Of a stretch of 64,000 nucleotides of DNA, positions 55,511-64,000 are shown one piece after another. How positions within the stretch are numbered: the stretch's first letter is position 1; every line of letters starts with the position of its first letter. The stretch is from Candidatus Porisulfidus sp. TsSOB (GTDB taxonomy: Bacteria > Pseudomonadota > Gammaproteobacteria > Poriferisulfidales > Poriferisulfidaceae): NCBI GenBank assembly GCA_002631715.1, contig MRSX01000003.1, positions 62,001-126,000 on the forward strand, written 5' to 3'. The position numbers were made by a program, and so were the translations under genes. The notes beneath the pieces were generated by a model that was not told the origin of the DNA, ran no database searches, and saw nothing but the letters and a program-made list of their open reading frames with translations.

Positions 55511-57123
55511 TTGCCCTTCTTCTTCCGCCCGTTCCCGGAATTGCGCAGCGGAATCACCTCATGGTCGTGGAGATAGGAGGCATCCACCCGGTAGTTGTTG
55601 AACCGGATGGAGTAGTAGTCATCGAAGAACGGCCGGATCTGGTCTTCAATCGCCGAGTCGTACTCGGGCTCCGTGTGCAGGAACCGTCCAATATGGTCGT
55701 CGACAAACTCGTGATCCTCAATGATTGGCTTGCCTGCCTTGATCACGTAACGCGGTGCATTGAACATTCTCTCGCGGTTTTCGTCATCCGTGTAGATCGT
55801 GATGTCGGCGTCCGCGCCCACACCCAAGTGCCCCTTGTTGGCCAAACCCAGCGCCCGGGCGGGGGCCGCGCGGGTGATGATGGCAATTTCATACAGGCTG
55901 TATTCCCGGTCCAGTTGCGGCAGCAGACAGTTGCTGATTGCTTTCTGGTTGACCTGCTTCATCATCTCGGCCCGAAAACCGCGATCCATCAGCAGGCGAA
56001 TCAATCGGGGATAAGTGCGGAAAGAGGCGCCGTTCGGGTGGTCGGTCGAAAACATCACCCGCCAAGGGTCTTGCGACAGCAGGAACAGTTCCAGTCCGAT
56101 CGCCCACTGCATGGTGTGCGTGTAGTTCGTATCCTGGTACTCGAACGGCATGACCCCGCAACCACTCTCGCACTCGGTGTCCGCATTGATCCATTTCGTG
56201 TCCTTGAAGCGCAGCATCCAAGTCAGCGGGGCATCCGCCGTCATCGCGGTCGCCTTGCCGAACATCACCATACCGATGTCGGTCGTGATGTTTTCATGGG
56301 TATTGATATAGTCGATGATGGCTTCTGAGCCGGTTTGAACGCGTTTTCCGAGTTCACCCGCATAACTGTGGAACTGGATGTGCGCAATGTGCGCCCGGTG
56401 CCCTTCGGCCGCTTTCATCGTATCCAGCGTGGTCTGGAAATTGCCGCTGTGGCCCAGGTTGTTGCAGTGGATATGCGCGGGATGCGGCATGTTCAGTTCA
56501 TCCACCGCTTCGATAAAGGCAGCTGTCGCGTGCAACGGGGTCAAGTCGAACGGATCGATTTTTTCGTTGACGTCGGTGACATTCTCGTTGCGCCTGCCCT
56601 TCCAGAATTCATCGCTGCCCGCATTGACCAGCTTGACGCTAGCCGCCCGTGCCGCCGTAACCCACCAGGCAATCGCATCCTTAAAATCCTGTTTACGGCC
56701 CTGCTTCAGGAGGTCGTACAGAAACATGTTGTTGCCAAGCAACACGTAGAAACCCTTGTCGATTACCGGCGTGTCGTGAAACTCCTCGATCACGTGGCGG
56801 GCCGCCAGGGGCGGGACCGACGGAGTGACCCCGCCGACTCCGGAGCGGGTCACGTCCGTTCCAGGATGGACATCCAAGCGATGATCTTCGGGCTGCAATT
56901 TGCGCGAAAGGTTGACTTTCGGGCCGGCAATATGGCAGTGGATGTCAATCCCGCCCGGCATCACGACCATGCCGGGAATGTTGAAGGTTCGCGCCTTCTC
57001 GGAAACCTTGTCCACGATGCGCCCGTCTCGCACCAGGACATCGCGCACTTCGCCGTCGATGCCGTTGGCCGGATCGTAGACTTTCCCGCCCTTGATGCGC
57101 AGTTCCGTGCCGTTCTCAGCCAT
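55507..57123 (-). CDS. fhcA: Formyltransferase/hydrolase complex subunit A
   Basis: A 538-residue amidohydrolase-superfamily subunit (FwdA homologue) that hydrolyses formylmethanofuran to formate and methanofuran. The zinc HxH motif is GGIDIHCHIAG with His62 and His64; further metal-site histidines occur in HIHCNNLGHSG and FHSYAGELG, and the later Asp in MFSTDHPNGA. ATG 57123 begins MAENGTELRIKGGKVYDPAN, typical of the family; the same frame stays open to 58203 but that extension runs antisense-free through fhcB in the wrong frame and is rejected. Confidence 0.95.
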   Translation of the reverse strand: MAENGTELRIKGGKVYDPANGIDGEVRDVLVRDGRIVDKVSEKARTFNIPGMVVMPGGIDIHCHIAGPKVNLSRKLQPEDHRLDVHPGTDVTRSGVGGVTPSVPPLAARHVIEEFHDTPVIDKGFYVLLGNNMFLYDLLKQGRKQDFKDAIAWWVTAARAASVKLVNAGSDEFWKGRRNENVTDVNEKIDPFDLTPLHATAAFIEAVDELNMPHPAHIHCNNLGHSGNFQTTLDTMKAAEGHRAHIAHIQFHSYAGELGKRVQTGSEAIIDYINTHENITTDIGMVMFGKATAMTADAPLTWMLRFKDTKWINADTECESGCGVMPFEYQDTNYTHTMQWAIGLELFLLSQDPWRVMFSTDHPNGASFRTYPRLIRLLMDRGFRAEMMKQVNQKAISNCLLPQLDREYSLYEIAIITRAAPARALGLANKGHLGVGADADITIYTDDENRERMFNAPRYVIKAGKPIIEDHEFVDDHIGRFLHTEPEYDSAIEDQIRPFFDDYYSIRFNNYRVDASYLHDHEVIPLRNSGNGRKKKGK

Positions 57124-57158
57124 TCTGGCCGTCTCCTGAATCTGATCGGATGACGAAA

Positions 57159-58517
57159 CTACGCCGCCTTCTTGCGGCCGTTCGCCCGAAGCTTCTTCAA
57201 ACGGGTGTGGATTCCGGTCAGAACCTCCTCGTCCGTCGGAAACGGGGAATCGAAAGCCGGGCGCAGGGTGATCGGCACGTCGTCCATGCGGTACACGGTG
57301 CCGCCCGTGTTGATCCCGTAGGTAGCCACCATGAAGGCGACCCGCGCCTGCCGGCTGGTGTAGGTCGGCTTGGCGTCCAGTGAGATCACCGGAATTTTCT
57401 TCAAGTGCTCGATGGCACGTTTCGGGAAGTTTGAGGCCGGGTCCGTGGCGATCATCAAGGCCGCGTCGGCATCGCCGCGTGCCAGCAGGTCCACGGTGGT
57501 GTACTCGCCGGGATTGAAACGCGGGTAGCCACGGTGAAAATTCACGCCGAACGGATAGCCGGTCTGCCACGACACCACGTTGTCGGCACCGGTGACGTTG
57601 CCGTGACCGCGTACCGGCTTGGCGACGAAGTGCGTGTACTTGTTGAGGTCGGTGGCCAGCGCCAGCAACGCTCCCGAATTGAAGTGGCGACCGCGGGTCA
57701 TGGTCAGGCCCATGCCGAAGAACAGAACCCCGAAGTTGCAGTTCTTCATGCGTTCCACCAATTCGTCCAAAACTTCCCGTGACACACCCGTAATCTTCTC
57801 GATGTCGGGGTCGACATCGCGGCCTCGCACCAAAGCGCGCAATGCCCACAGCAACTCGAAGTCGCGGCCGGGCTTGACCCGGATAAGCTGATCCGCTACT
57901 GGTGCACTTGGCGTCTTGCGCACGTCGATCAACACCACGTAACGGTCTTTCTTGCCGTTCGGGATATAGCGTCCCTTCGGCGTCACGGTGTAGCGGGTGA
58001 AATGCCGCGGATGGGACTCGGCCGGGTTGCCGCCCCAGTAAATGACCAGATCGGCGCGATTCTTGACCTCTCCCAGGGTCGACGTGCTCTCGCCCACGCC
58101 CTGGAACGCGATGCCGGACGGGCCGTGGCACACGGAGGTGGTGGTGTCGATATTGCCGAGCACCAGGTCGTTGATGGCCACCGCCACCCGTTGCGCCTCG
58201 CACGGAGAATCGCTCAGGCCGTAGGTGATCGGGAATTTCGCTTCGTGCAGGATGCGCGCCGCTTCATCCATCGCTTCTTCCAGCGGCACTTCGCGTCCAT
58301 CGATCATCGCCTGCGGATGATCCTCGATGCCATGCTGGAGGAACCAGGCTCGACCGAGAACGCAGGCGTTCTTGGCTTTCGTGATGCGATTCGCGTCAAG
58401 GTCGACGGTCAACTCCATGTCATCGCAGACACACCCGCAGAACGTGCAGGTGGCATCTTCCACGATGCGGATATTGGGTTCGTCCTTAGCGGCTTCAGGG
58501 GTTTTGGTTTCGCTCAT
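57159..58517 (-). CDS. fhcB: Formyltransferase/hydrolase complex subunit B
   Basis: A 452-residue homologue of formylmethanofuran dehydrogenase subunit B (FwdB), of molybdopterin-oxidoreductase ancestry. The N-terminal cysteine cluster CTFCGCVCDDMEL (Cys24, 27, 29, 31) is present. In methylotrophs this subunit is thought to be structural and not redox-active. ATG 58517 is the first ATG; a TTG at 58532 would add five residues. 35 bases before fhcA. Confidence 0.94.
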   Translation of the reverse strand: MSETKTPEAAKDEPNIRIVEDATCTFCGCVCDDMELTVDLDANRITKAKNACVLGRAWFLQHGIEDHPQAMIDGREVPLEEAMDEAARILHEAKFPITYGLSDSPCEAQRVAVAINDLVLGNIDTTTSVCHGPSGIAFQGVGESTSTLGEVKNRADLVIYWGGNPAESHPRHFTRYTVTPKGRYIPNGKKDRYVVLIDVRKTPSAPVADQLIRVKPGRDFELLWALRALVRGRDVDPDIEKITGVSREVLDELVERMKNCNFGVLFFGMGLTMTRGRHFNSGALLALATDLNKYTHFVAKPVRGHGNVTGADNVVSWQTGYPFGVNFHRGYPRFNPGEYTTVDLLARGDADAALMIATDPASNFPKRAIEHLKKIPVISLDAKPTYTSRQARVAFMVATYGINTGGTVYRMDDVPITLRPAFDSPFPTDEEVLTGIHTRLKKLRANGRKKAA

Positions 58518-58542
58518 GGTCTCAACAGGCAAGGCAGGGTTT

Positions 58543-58896
58543 TCATTTGGCTCCCAGGCATTCCACGTCCACCATCATCTGCTTCGACATCGGCATGCCG
58601 GATCCGGCGGTGTCGCTTTCCATCAGTTCACTGGAAGACGGGCCATACGGAATGAAGATCATCCCGTCCGGGAGATCTTCGTCTTTGCGCGGCTTCCCGC
58701 ATTCGACTTCCACCTTGCCGGTGGTACAGGACAAACGCACCCGGTCTCCAGCGGAAAGGCCCAGCTTGCGCATGGTGCTCTCGTTCATCTCGATGGTCGA
58801 GGTGACGGCCTGGTACTCCTCCTTGAGCTTCCCGGCATTCAGGGATGTCCCCTGCTTGCTCGACCGCCCTGGAATCAGCATCATTTGTTCAGCCAC
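58543..58896 (-). CDS. FwdD-like molybdopterin dinucleotide-binding domain protein
   Basis: A 117-residue protein matching the C-terminal dinucleotide-binding domain of molybdopterin oxidoreductases and FwdD: LIPGRSSKQGTSLNAGKLKEEY, EMNESTMRKLGLSAGDRVRL, GMIFIPYGPSSSELM and SKQMMVDVECLGAK. It opens the fhc cluster and is coupled to fhcB by 25 bases. Similar small genes accompany fhc clusters in several methylotrophs; whether the product joins the complex is unknown. Confidence 0.85.
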   Translation of the reverse strand: MAEQMMLIPGRSSKQGTSLNAGKLKEEYQAVTSTIEMNESTMRKLGLSAGDRVRLSCTTGKVEVECGKPRKDEDLPDGMIFIPYGPSSSELMESDTAGSGMPMSKQMMVDVECLGAK

Positions 58897-58995
58897 TGAC
58901 GCATCCTGCCGTGGTTTCGGGGAAAAAGGATTATACCCCCTAGGGCTGCAGCCTGAAAACCCGAATCTCCCCCTGAATGCTGCAAACCCGCGTGA

Positions 58996-60168
58996 TCAAC
59001 GGTCGAGCGGCGTGGCATGGCGGACCGCGAACCAGCCGATCAGCATGCCGGTCAAGGCAATGGCGGCGGCGGCATGGAAAGTCGCGGTCGAACCCAAGTC
59101 GTCCCAGACCATGCCACTCAACAAGCTTCCAAGCGCGGCGCCCACACCGAAATTGAGCGACGAATACAGTGCTTGACCCCGGCTTTGCAGCCGCCCGGGG
59201 AACAATCGGTGGATCAACTGTACCGAAACGGCGTGGTAAAGCCCATAGGTCGCCGCATGCAGGAACTGGGTCGCCAGAATCACAACCCAAAACTCCGGGA
59301 AATTCCCCAATACGACCCAGCGAATGGCCGCGAGGGCAAAAGCCAGCGCAAACAGGTTGCGGGCAGGATGGTGTGCGAGGTAACGGCTGAAAAACAGGAA
59401 CACTAGAATCTCTCCGAACACGCCCACCGACCACAGCACGGCCAGGCCCTGGATCGGGTAGCCGTGCCCTTCCAGATAGATGGAGAAAAATGTATAGAAC
59501 GGCCCATGGCTGAGTTGCATCAAGACGAATGCCGCCAAAAGTCCCAGCACGGCCGGATGACGCAACAGGTTGGCTAAGTTGATATGCGCCGGATGACTTC
59601 GCTTTTGCGGCCGGCTCGTCAGTGTCAAGGTGGTCAGCCACAGACCGAAGTGGCAAATGAACAAACTCAGCGGAACCAGCCACCAGATGTCGCCTTCGAC
59701 ACCGAACAGTACCGTTGACAGCGTCAGGCAGGCGAAAACAAAACCCATGGATCCCCACAACCGGACCCGCGTGTAGGAGTAGCGCCGATCGGTTTGGTGT
59801 TCCAAGTGGGTCAGGGTGATGCCTTCGACCAAGGGCAGCGAGGCATACCAGAAGAAGCTGAACAGCATCAGCAACGGGATCATTCCGTAGAAACTGGTCA
59901 CCCATTGCAGGCCCAGCGTTCCCGCCGCGCCCCCCAATGCAGCCAGCTGGATCAGCCAGATTCGGCGTTCCGTGTGATCCGCCAGCCAGCCCCAGAGATT
60001 CGGCGCGACGATGCCAACCGCCATCACCACCGCCACCAGTTGTCCGATTTCAACCGCACTGAAGCCGAGGAACTTCAGATACAGTGGCCAAAACGGCAGG
60101 AAAACGCCCAGAGAGGCGAAATAGAAAAAATAAAAGCCGGAAAACCGGGCAAACAGGAGAGGGGTCAC
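58996..60168 (-). CDS. MFS transporter (HcaT/nucleoside-symporter-like)
   Basis: A 390-residue Major Facilitator protein with about twelve helices. The N-terminus FSGFYFFYFASLGVFLPFWP and the loop WGWLADHTERRIWLIQLAAL resemble the HcaT/PPP-type branch. In the second half FPGRLQSRGQALYSSLNFGVGAALG is typical. Substrate unknown. It is 11 bases from the aroC stop, probably co-transcribed with aroC. Confidence 0.82.
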   Translation of the reverse strand: MTPLLFARFSGFYFFYFASLGVFLPFWPLYLKFLGFSAVEIGQLVAVVMAVGIVAPNLWGWLADHTERRIWLIQLAALGGAAGTLGLQWVTSFYGMIPLLMLFSFFWYASLPLVEGITLTHLEHQTDRRYSYTRVRLWGSMGFVFACLTLSTVLFGVEGDIWWLVPLSLFICHFGLWLTTLTLTSRPQKRSHPAHINLANLLRHPAVLGLLAAFVLMQLSHGPFYTFFSIYLEGHGYPIQGLAVLWSVGVFGEILVFLFFSRYLAHHPARNLFALAFALAAIRWVVLGNFPEFWVVILATQFLHAATYGLYHAVSVQLIHRLFPGRLQSRGQALYSSLNFGVGAALGSLLSGMVWDDLGSTATFHAAAAIALTGMLIGWFAVRHATPLDR

Positions 60169-60179
60169 GTGCCGCGGGC

Positions 60180-61259
60180 CTAGGGGGCATCAACCTCCAC
60201 ATCGCCACATTGGGCTCGATGGCGCATGGCCTGGTCCATCAAGGTCAAGGCCAGCATGGCCTCGGCAATTGGAACGGCACGCAAACCGACGCAGGGATCA
60301 TGGCGCCCCTTGGTCACCACCTCGGTCGCCTCTCCCTGCCGATCGATCGTACGCCCGGGAATCCGGATGCTCGAGGTGGGTTTGAAAGCCAAAGCAACTC
60401 TCAGGTCCTGACCGGAGCTCAGCCCCCCCAGGGTTCCACCTGAGTGATTGGACAGGAAACCTTCCGGCGTGATTTCGTCGCGATGCTCGCTTCCGTGCTG
60501 CTCGATCACGGCGAAGCCGTCGCCGATTTCCACCGCCTTGACCGCGTTGATGCTCATCATCGCCTGAGCCACCATGGCGTCCAGCCGTTCGAAGACAGGC
60601 TCGCCCCAGCCGACCGGCAGGCCCGACGCCTCCACTTCCACCCGGGCTCCGATCGAGTCGCCCGCCTTGCGCAACTCGTCCATGAAACTCTCCAGTTCGG
60701 CAAGCTTGCCGGGATCCGGGAAGAAGAATGGGTTGGCCTCGACCGCCTCCCAATCCGTCGTCTCGGCGCGAACCGGGCCGACTTGCCGCACGCACCCGCG
60801 AATCGTGACGCCACAGCGTTCGCGCAGCCATTTCCGGGCCACCGCTCCGGCGGCCACCCGCATCGCCGTCTCCCGGGCGGAAGCCCGCCCTCCTCCGCAA
60901 TAGTCGCGAATGCCGTACTTGCGCTGATAGGTATAGTCCGCATGCCCCGGGCGAAACAGGTCGCGCAACTCCGAATAGTCCTTGGACCGGGCATCCTGGT
61001 TCTCGATCACCAGCGCGATGGGGGTCCCGGTCGTCTTGCCTTCGAAAACCCCGGACAGGATCTTCACCTGGTCCGGTTCCCGCCTCTGGCTGGTGTGGCG
61101 GGTCCTGCCGGGCCGACGACGGTCCAGGTCGTGCTGCAGGTCTGATTCCTGCAAGGCCAAGTGTGGCGGGCAACCGTCGATGATGCAGCCGATGGCGGGA
61201 CCATGGCTTTCACCGAATGAAGTCACGGCAAACAAGGTGCCGAAAGTATTACCAGCCAT
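60180..61259 (-). CDS. aroC: Chorismate synthase
   Basis: A 359-residue FMNH2-dependent enzyme that makes chorismate from 5-enolpyruvylshikimate 3-phosphate. Signatures: [17 protein letters not shown] near residues 16-32, [41 protein letters not shown], and the C-terminal [23 protein letters not shown]. Length is normal (E. coli 361). Confidence 0.97.
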   Translation of the reverse strand: MAGNTFGTLFAVTSFGESHGPAIGCIIDGCPPHLALQESDLQHDLDRRRPGRTRHTSQRREPDQVKILSGVFEGKTTGTPIALVIENQDARSKDYSELRDLFRPGHADYTYQRKYGIRDYCGGGRASARETAMRVAAGAVARKWLRERCGVTIRGCVRQVGPVRAETTDWEAVEANPFFFPDPGKLAELESFMDELRKAGDSIGARVEVEASGLPVGWGEPVFERLDAMVAQAMMSINAVKAVEIGDGFAVIEQHGSEHRDEITPEGFLSNHSGGTLGGLSSGQDLRVALAFKPTSSIRIPGRTIDRQGEATEVVTKGRHDPCVGLRAVPIAEAMLALTLMDQAMRHRAQCGDVEVDAP

Positions 61260-61325
61260 GATGAATTCGAATTTTACACCGCACTGCCCTCTTCCTGTTC
61301 AAAAATCTTTTCCCCATCTCGCGTC

Positions 61326-61359
61326 CTGTCATATGCGTGTTACAAATTTTGGCTTTAAT
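61326..61359 (+). promoter_or_regulatory. Pho-box promoter of pstS
   Basis: CTGTCATA (61326-61333) exactly matches the first eight positions of the Pho-box half-site, and TGTTACA (61338-61344) matches most of the second half 11 bases on. TTTAAT (61354-61359), eight bases beyond, is a 5/6 -10 element, the spacing typical of PhoB-activated promoters, where the Pho box replaces the -35. The pstS ATG is 63 bases downstream. Confidence 0.65.
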
Positions 61360-61422
61360 GCGCGACACCAAGGGGACACTCCCGCCAAATCAACTCGAAT
61401 CGAACGTCAAGAGGTTTAACGA

Positions 61423-62448
61423 ATGAAATTCCGCATTTCCGCGGCTGTCCTGCTTGCGCTTGCCGCTACGGCAGCCCAGGCCCGCGACCAAATCAACATA
61501 GTGGGTTCCTCCACTGTCTATCCTTTCGCCACCGTCGTGGCCGAAAGGTTTGGCAAATCCACCGCTTTCGAGACCCCGAAGATTGAATCCACGGGTTCCG
61601 GCGGCGGCCTGAAACTGTTCTGCGCCGGTGTCGGCGTCAACACTCCGGACATCACGAACTCTTCGCGCAAGATCAAGAGCACGGAAGTCGAAACCTGCTC
61701 CAAGAACGGTGTCGGCGACGTCACGGAAGCCAAGATTGGCTACGACGGCATCGTGCTGGCCAACTCCAAGGCGACAGCTCCGATGCAACTGACCCGTCGC
61801 GACGTCTTCCTGGCCCTGGCCCGGGAAGTCCCGGACCCGAGTGGCGAGGAATCCTTTGTGGCCAACCCGTACACCACCTGGAAGGAAGTCAACCCGGCTC
61901 TGCCCGACACCAAGATCGAAGTGCTGGGCCCGCCTCCGACCTCCGGCACCCGGGACGCTTTTGCTGAGCTCGCCCTGGAAGGCGGATGCAAGACCTTCGC
62001 CTGGATCAAGGCCATGAAGAAGAAAGACAAGAAGAGGTACAAGTCCTACTGCCACGCCGTGCGCGAGGACGGCCACTACATCGAAGCCGGCGAGAACGAC
62101 AACCTCATCGTGCAGAAACTGACCGCCAACCCCAGTGCGCTGGGTGTCTTCGGGTTCAGCTTCCTGGATCAGAATTCCGACAAGGTCCAGGGCTCGATCA
62201 TAGACGGCGTCGCACCGACGTTTGATGCCATCGCCGATGGCAGCTATCCGGTCTCACGGCCGCTGTACTTCTACATCAAGAACGCCCATCTGGATGCTAT
62301 CCCTGGCATTCGGGAGTTCGTCGCCGAGTTCATGAGCGACAAGGCTAGCGGTTCGGACGGCTACCTGACCGAAAAGGGTATGATCCCGATGTCCGCCGAC
62401 GAGCGTGGCGAATCGGTGCCCAAGATCACCTCGTTCACTCCGCTCTGA
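61423..62448 (+). CDS. pstS: Phosphate-binding protein PstS
   Basis: A 341-residue periplasmic protein for high-affinity phosphate uptake. Signal peptide (residues 1-20, ending AAQA), then INIVGSSTVYPFATVVAERFG with the phosphate-binding segment, STGSGGGLKLFCAGVG and PPPTSGTRDAFAELALEGG, the two other phosphate loops. The transporter genes pstCAB are absent from this window. A Pho-box promoter precedes it, and a strong terminator follows. Confidence 0.92.
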   Translation: MKFRISAAVLLALAATAAQARDQINIVGSSTVYPFATVVAERFGKSTAFETPKIESTGSGGGLKLFCAGVGVNTPDITNSSRKIKSTEVETCSKNGVGDVTEAKIGYDGIVLANSKATAPMQLTRRDVFLALAREVPDPSGEESFVANPYTTWKEVNPALPDTKIEVLGPPPTSGTRDAFAELALEGGCKTFAWIKAMKKKDKKRYKSYCHAVREDGHYIEAGENDNLIVQKLTANPSALGVFGFSFLDQNSDKVQGSIIDGVAPTFDAIADGSYPVSRPLYFYIKNAHLDAIPGIREFVAEFMSDKASGSDGYLTEKGMIPMSADERGESVPKITSFTPL

Positions 62449-62470
62449 GTAGAGCTTCCAGAGTTTTGTG

Positions 62471-62500
62471 AAGAGGGCCGCGAATGCGGCCCTCTTTCTT
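62471..62500 (+). terminator. Intrinsic terminator after pstS
   Basis: An 11-pair stem AAGAGGGCCGC/GCGGCCCTCTT (62471-62481, 62486-62496) with loop GAAT, followed by T-rich TCTT. It begins 23 bases after the pstS stop and separates pstS from glnE. Confidence 0.85.
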
Positions 62501-62588
62501 ATCGGCGGGAAAATTGCAGGGCACCCCGCATCAACAAAAATCCCGCGAACCATTACACTAATGGCACCCGCCTCCCGGAGTTCCGTAC

Positions 62589-64000
62589 ATGAAGCCCGCT
62601 CCTATTCCCGATAGCCTGAGAGAGGAAGCGGAATCAGCCTTGGAGGAAATCCAGCCCAACCTGAATGGCGAGATACTGGACGCGAATCAGCCAGCCCTGC
62701 TCAACCTGTTCGCCGCCAGTCCGTTTGCGGCCCGTCTTGCGCGAGCCTATCCGGACCTGCTGGAATCTGCCCTGCGTGACCCGGTTGCCAAGGAACTGGA
62801 ACTGCCAGACCCTGAAACTGCGGAAGATGCGGACTTTGCACGTATCCTGCGCCACGCCCGAGCCCGGGAAATGCTCCGCATCATGTTCCGGGACATCAAC
62901 GGGCTGGCGGAACTGCCGGATACCTTGCACGACCTGACCGCTTTCGCGGACCGGGCCGTGATGGGGGCCGCCCACTGGCACCGCTCACGAATGAAAGAAT
63001 CCAGCCCAACCGACGAGAACGGCGAACCCGTACCGTTCGTGGTGCTGGGCATGGGCAAGCTCGGCGGAACGGAGCTCAATTTTTCTTCCGACATCGACCT
63101 GATCTTCACCTACCCGGATCCCGCCTCGGACCGGGAAGAGGCACAATCCTATTTCATCCGGCTGGGACAGAAAACGATCAAGGCACTGGACGACGTCACC
63201 GCCGACGGCTTCGTCTTCCGGGTCGACATGAGGTTGCGCCCGTTCGGCTCGACCGGCAGCCTGGCGCTACCGTTCTCCTCCATGGAGGGCTACTATCAAA
63301 ACCATGGGCGCGAATGGGAACGTTATGCGCTAATCAAGGCGCGACCGCTGGGTGCGCCCACCGCTGCCAGCACAGAATTGACCGATCTGCTTCGCCCTTT
63401 CATCTTTCGACGCTCCCTGGACTTCCACGTGCTGGAAGAATTGCGCACCATGAAGGCAAAGATGGCGCACCATGCTCGACAGGAAACGCTGGAAGACGAT
63501 CTCAAGCACGGCCCCGGGGGAATTCGCGAGGCGGAATTCATTCTGCAGAGCGCACAATTGATTTTTGGCGGGCGGGAACCGGTTCTCCAGCAAACTTCGT
63601 GGATACGGGCGCTGGACGCCATGGTCCAGTGCGGGAAGCTGACGGACGGCGACAAGCAGTTGCTGTTCGAGGCTTATTCTTTTCTCCGCACCGTGGAAAA
63701 TCGCCTGCAGATGGTCGACGACCAACAGACGCACACCCTGCCGCAGAATGAAACAGCACGGGACCGGTTGCAGTTCCCGATGGGCTACTCGGACTGGCAG
63801 GAGTTTGTGGACGCGCTCACCATGCAGCGGGTCAGCCTGCAACTGGAATTCACCTGCCTGATGCGCGTGGAATTGGAAGCCGAACAGGAGCATCCGGAAG
63901 AATTGAAAGCATTGCTGCATGCGATCGAGACAGTCGGGCAGCAGCACGGCGACGATGTGGCCGACCTGAAGCAGGTTTTTGAAAAAATGGGGCTGCAGGA
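62589..64000 (+). CDS. glnE: Glutamine synthetase adenylyltransferase (partial, runs off right edge)
   Basis: The first 470 codons of GlnE, which adenylylates and deadenylylates glutamine synthetase under PII control. The nucleotidyltransferase motif GMGKLGGTELNFSSDIDLIF is near residues 154-173, followed by FRVDMRLRPFGSTGSLALPF, QNHGREWERYALIKARPLG and GPGGIREAEFILQ. No in-frame stop was seen to 64000. ATG 62589 fits the family start. The second half of the protein lies outside the window. Confidence 0.93.
   Translation, partial: MKPAPIPDSLREEAESALEEIQPNLNGEILDANQPALLNLFAASPFAARLARAYPDLLESALRDPVAKELELPDPETAEDADFARILRHARAREMLRIMFRDINGLAELPDTLHDLTAFADRAVMGAAHWHRSRMKESSPTDENGEPVPFVVLGMGKLGGTELNFSSDIDLIFTYPDPASDREEAQSYFIRLGQKTIKALDDVTADGFVFRVDMRLRPFGSTGSLALPFSSMEGYYQNHGREWERYALIKARPLGAPTAASTELTDLLRPFIFRRSLDFHVLEELRTMKAKMAHHARQETLEDDLKHGPGGIREAEFILQSAQLIFGGREPVLQQTSWIRALDAMVQCGKLTDGDKQLLFEAYSFLRTVENRLQMVDDQQTHTLPQNETARDRLQFPMGYSDWQEFVDALTMQRVSLQLEFTCLMRVELEAEQEHPEELKALLHAIETVGQQHGDDVADLKQVFEKMGLQ

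Noticed and set aside
57124-58203. A 360-codon upstream extension of the fhcA frame.
   Set aside because: It lies over fhcB in another frame and translates to Gly/Arg-rich noise; fhcA starts at ATG 57123.

Overview
The window is a dense stretch of proteobacterial chromosome with about 57 protein genes and one tRNA. It has no IS element, prophage or CRISPR array and no gene-free stretch over 300 bases. It most likely comes from a gammaproteobacterial methylotroph or methanotroph of the Methylococcales type. The main evidence is a complete formyltransferase/hydrolase cluster (fhcBADC plus an FwdD-like gene, 53802-58896), the tetrahydromethanopterin-linked formaldehyde oxidation module of methylotrophs, and an ERG4/ERG24-type sterol reductase gene (160-1245), a trait known from Methylococcus-like bacteria. 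Gammaproteobacterial synteny (fmt-DUF4390-ntrYX-trkAH, cutA-dsbD, rdgB-hemW, parE-parC, dnaX-recR) agrees. The species is an inference.

Layout: 160-2036 sterol reductase and SDR dehydrogenase; 2136-4132 zinc handling (znuA with a Zur-box-like site, and a CDF exporter); 4304-11695 a complete aa3 cytochrome c oxidase operon with Cu and heme A assembly genes and one antisense DUF2909 gene inside it; 11833-14288 a vanadium-haloperoxidase-family protein and an outer-membrane barrel; 14413-23538 def, fmt, DUF4390, ntrY, ntrX, trkA, trkH and a methyltransferase; 23543-25432 an LpxL-like acyltransferase and a proline iminopeptidase; 25492-25567 tRNA-Phe; 25675-28754 a Sel1-repeat lipoprotein and a FadL-like channel; 28893-30353 hspQ and a small three-gene unit; 30331-34464 nucleotide phosphatases, accBC and aroQ; 34578-41049 dsbD, cutA, an M48 protease, rpmE, hemW, rdgB and rph; 41161-46206 parE, parC and htpX; 46336-46932 a higBA toxin-antitoxin pair; 46960-50493 recR, dnaX and an MFS transporter; 50519-53728 a Slam-like outer-membrane protein, a ferredoxin reductase and a 7Fe ferredoxin; 53802-58896 the fhc cluster; 58996-61259 an MFS transporter and aroC; 61423-62448 pstS behind a Pho-box promoter; 62589 to the right edge, partial glnE.

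Most content is housekeeping or respiratory. The points most worth a second look are: an NtrX whose AAA+ domain has lost the Walker A lysine, the Walker B acidic pair and the GAFTGA loop, next to an intact NtrY kinase that carries a 24-bp in-frame tandem repeat in its sensor region; fmt without any ATG, GTG or TTG start at the expected place; the absence of rsmB and ebfC from their usual operon slots; good Zur, Pho and HigA operator candidates; an orphan Slam-like protein; a haloperoxidase-barrel gene pair; and a palindromic promoter/operator at the left edge. I found no clear new multi-gene defence or mobile system.
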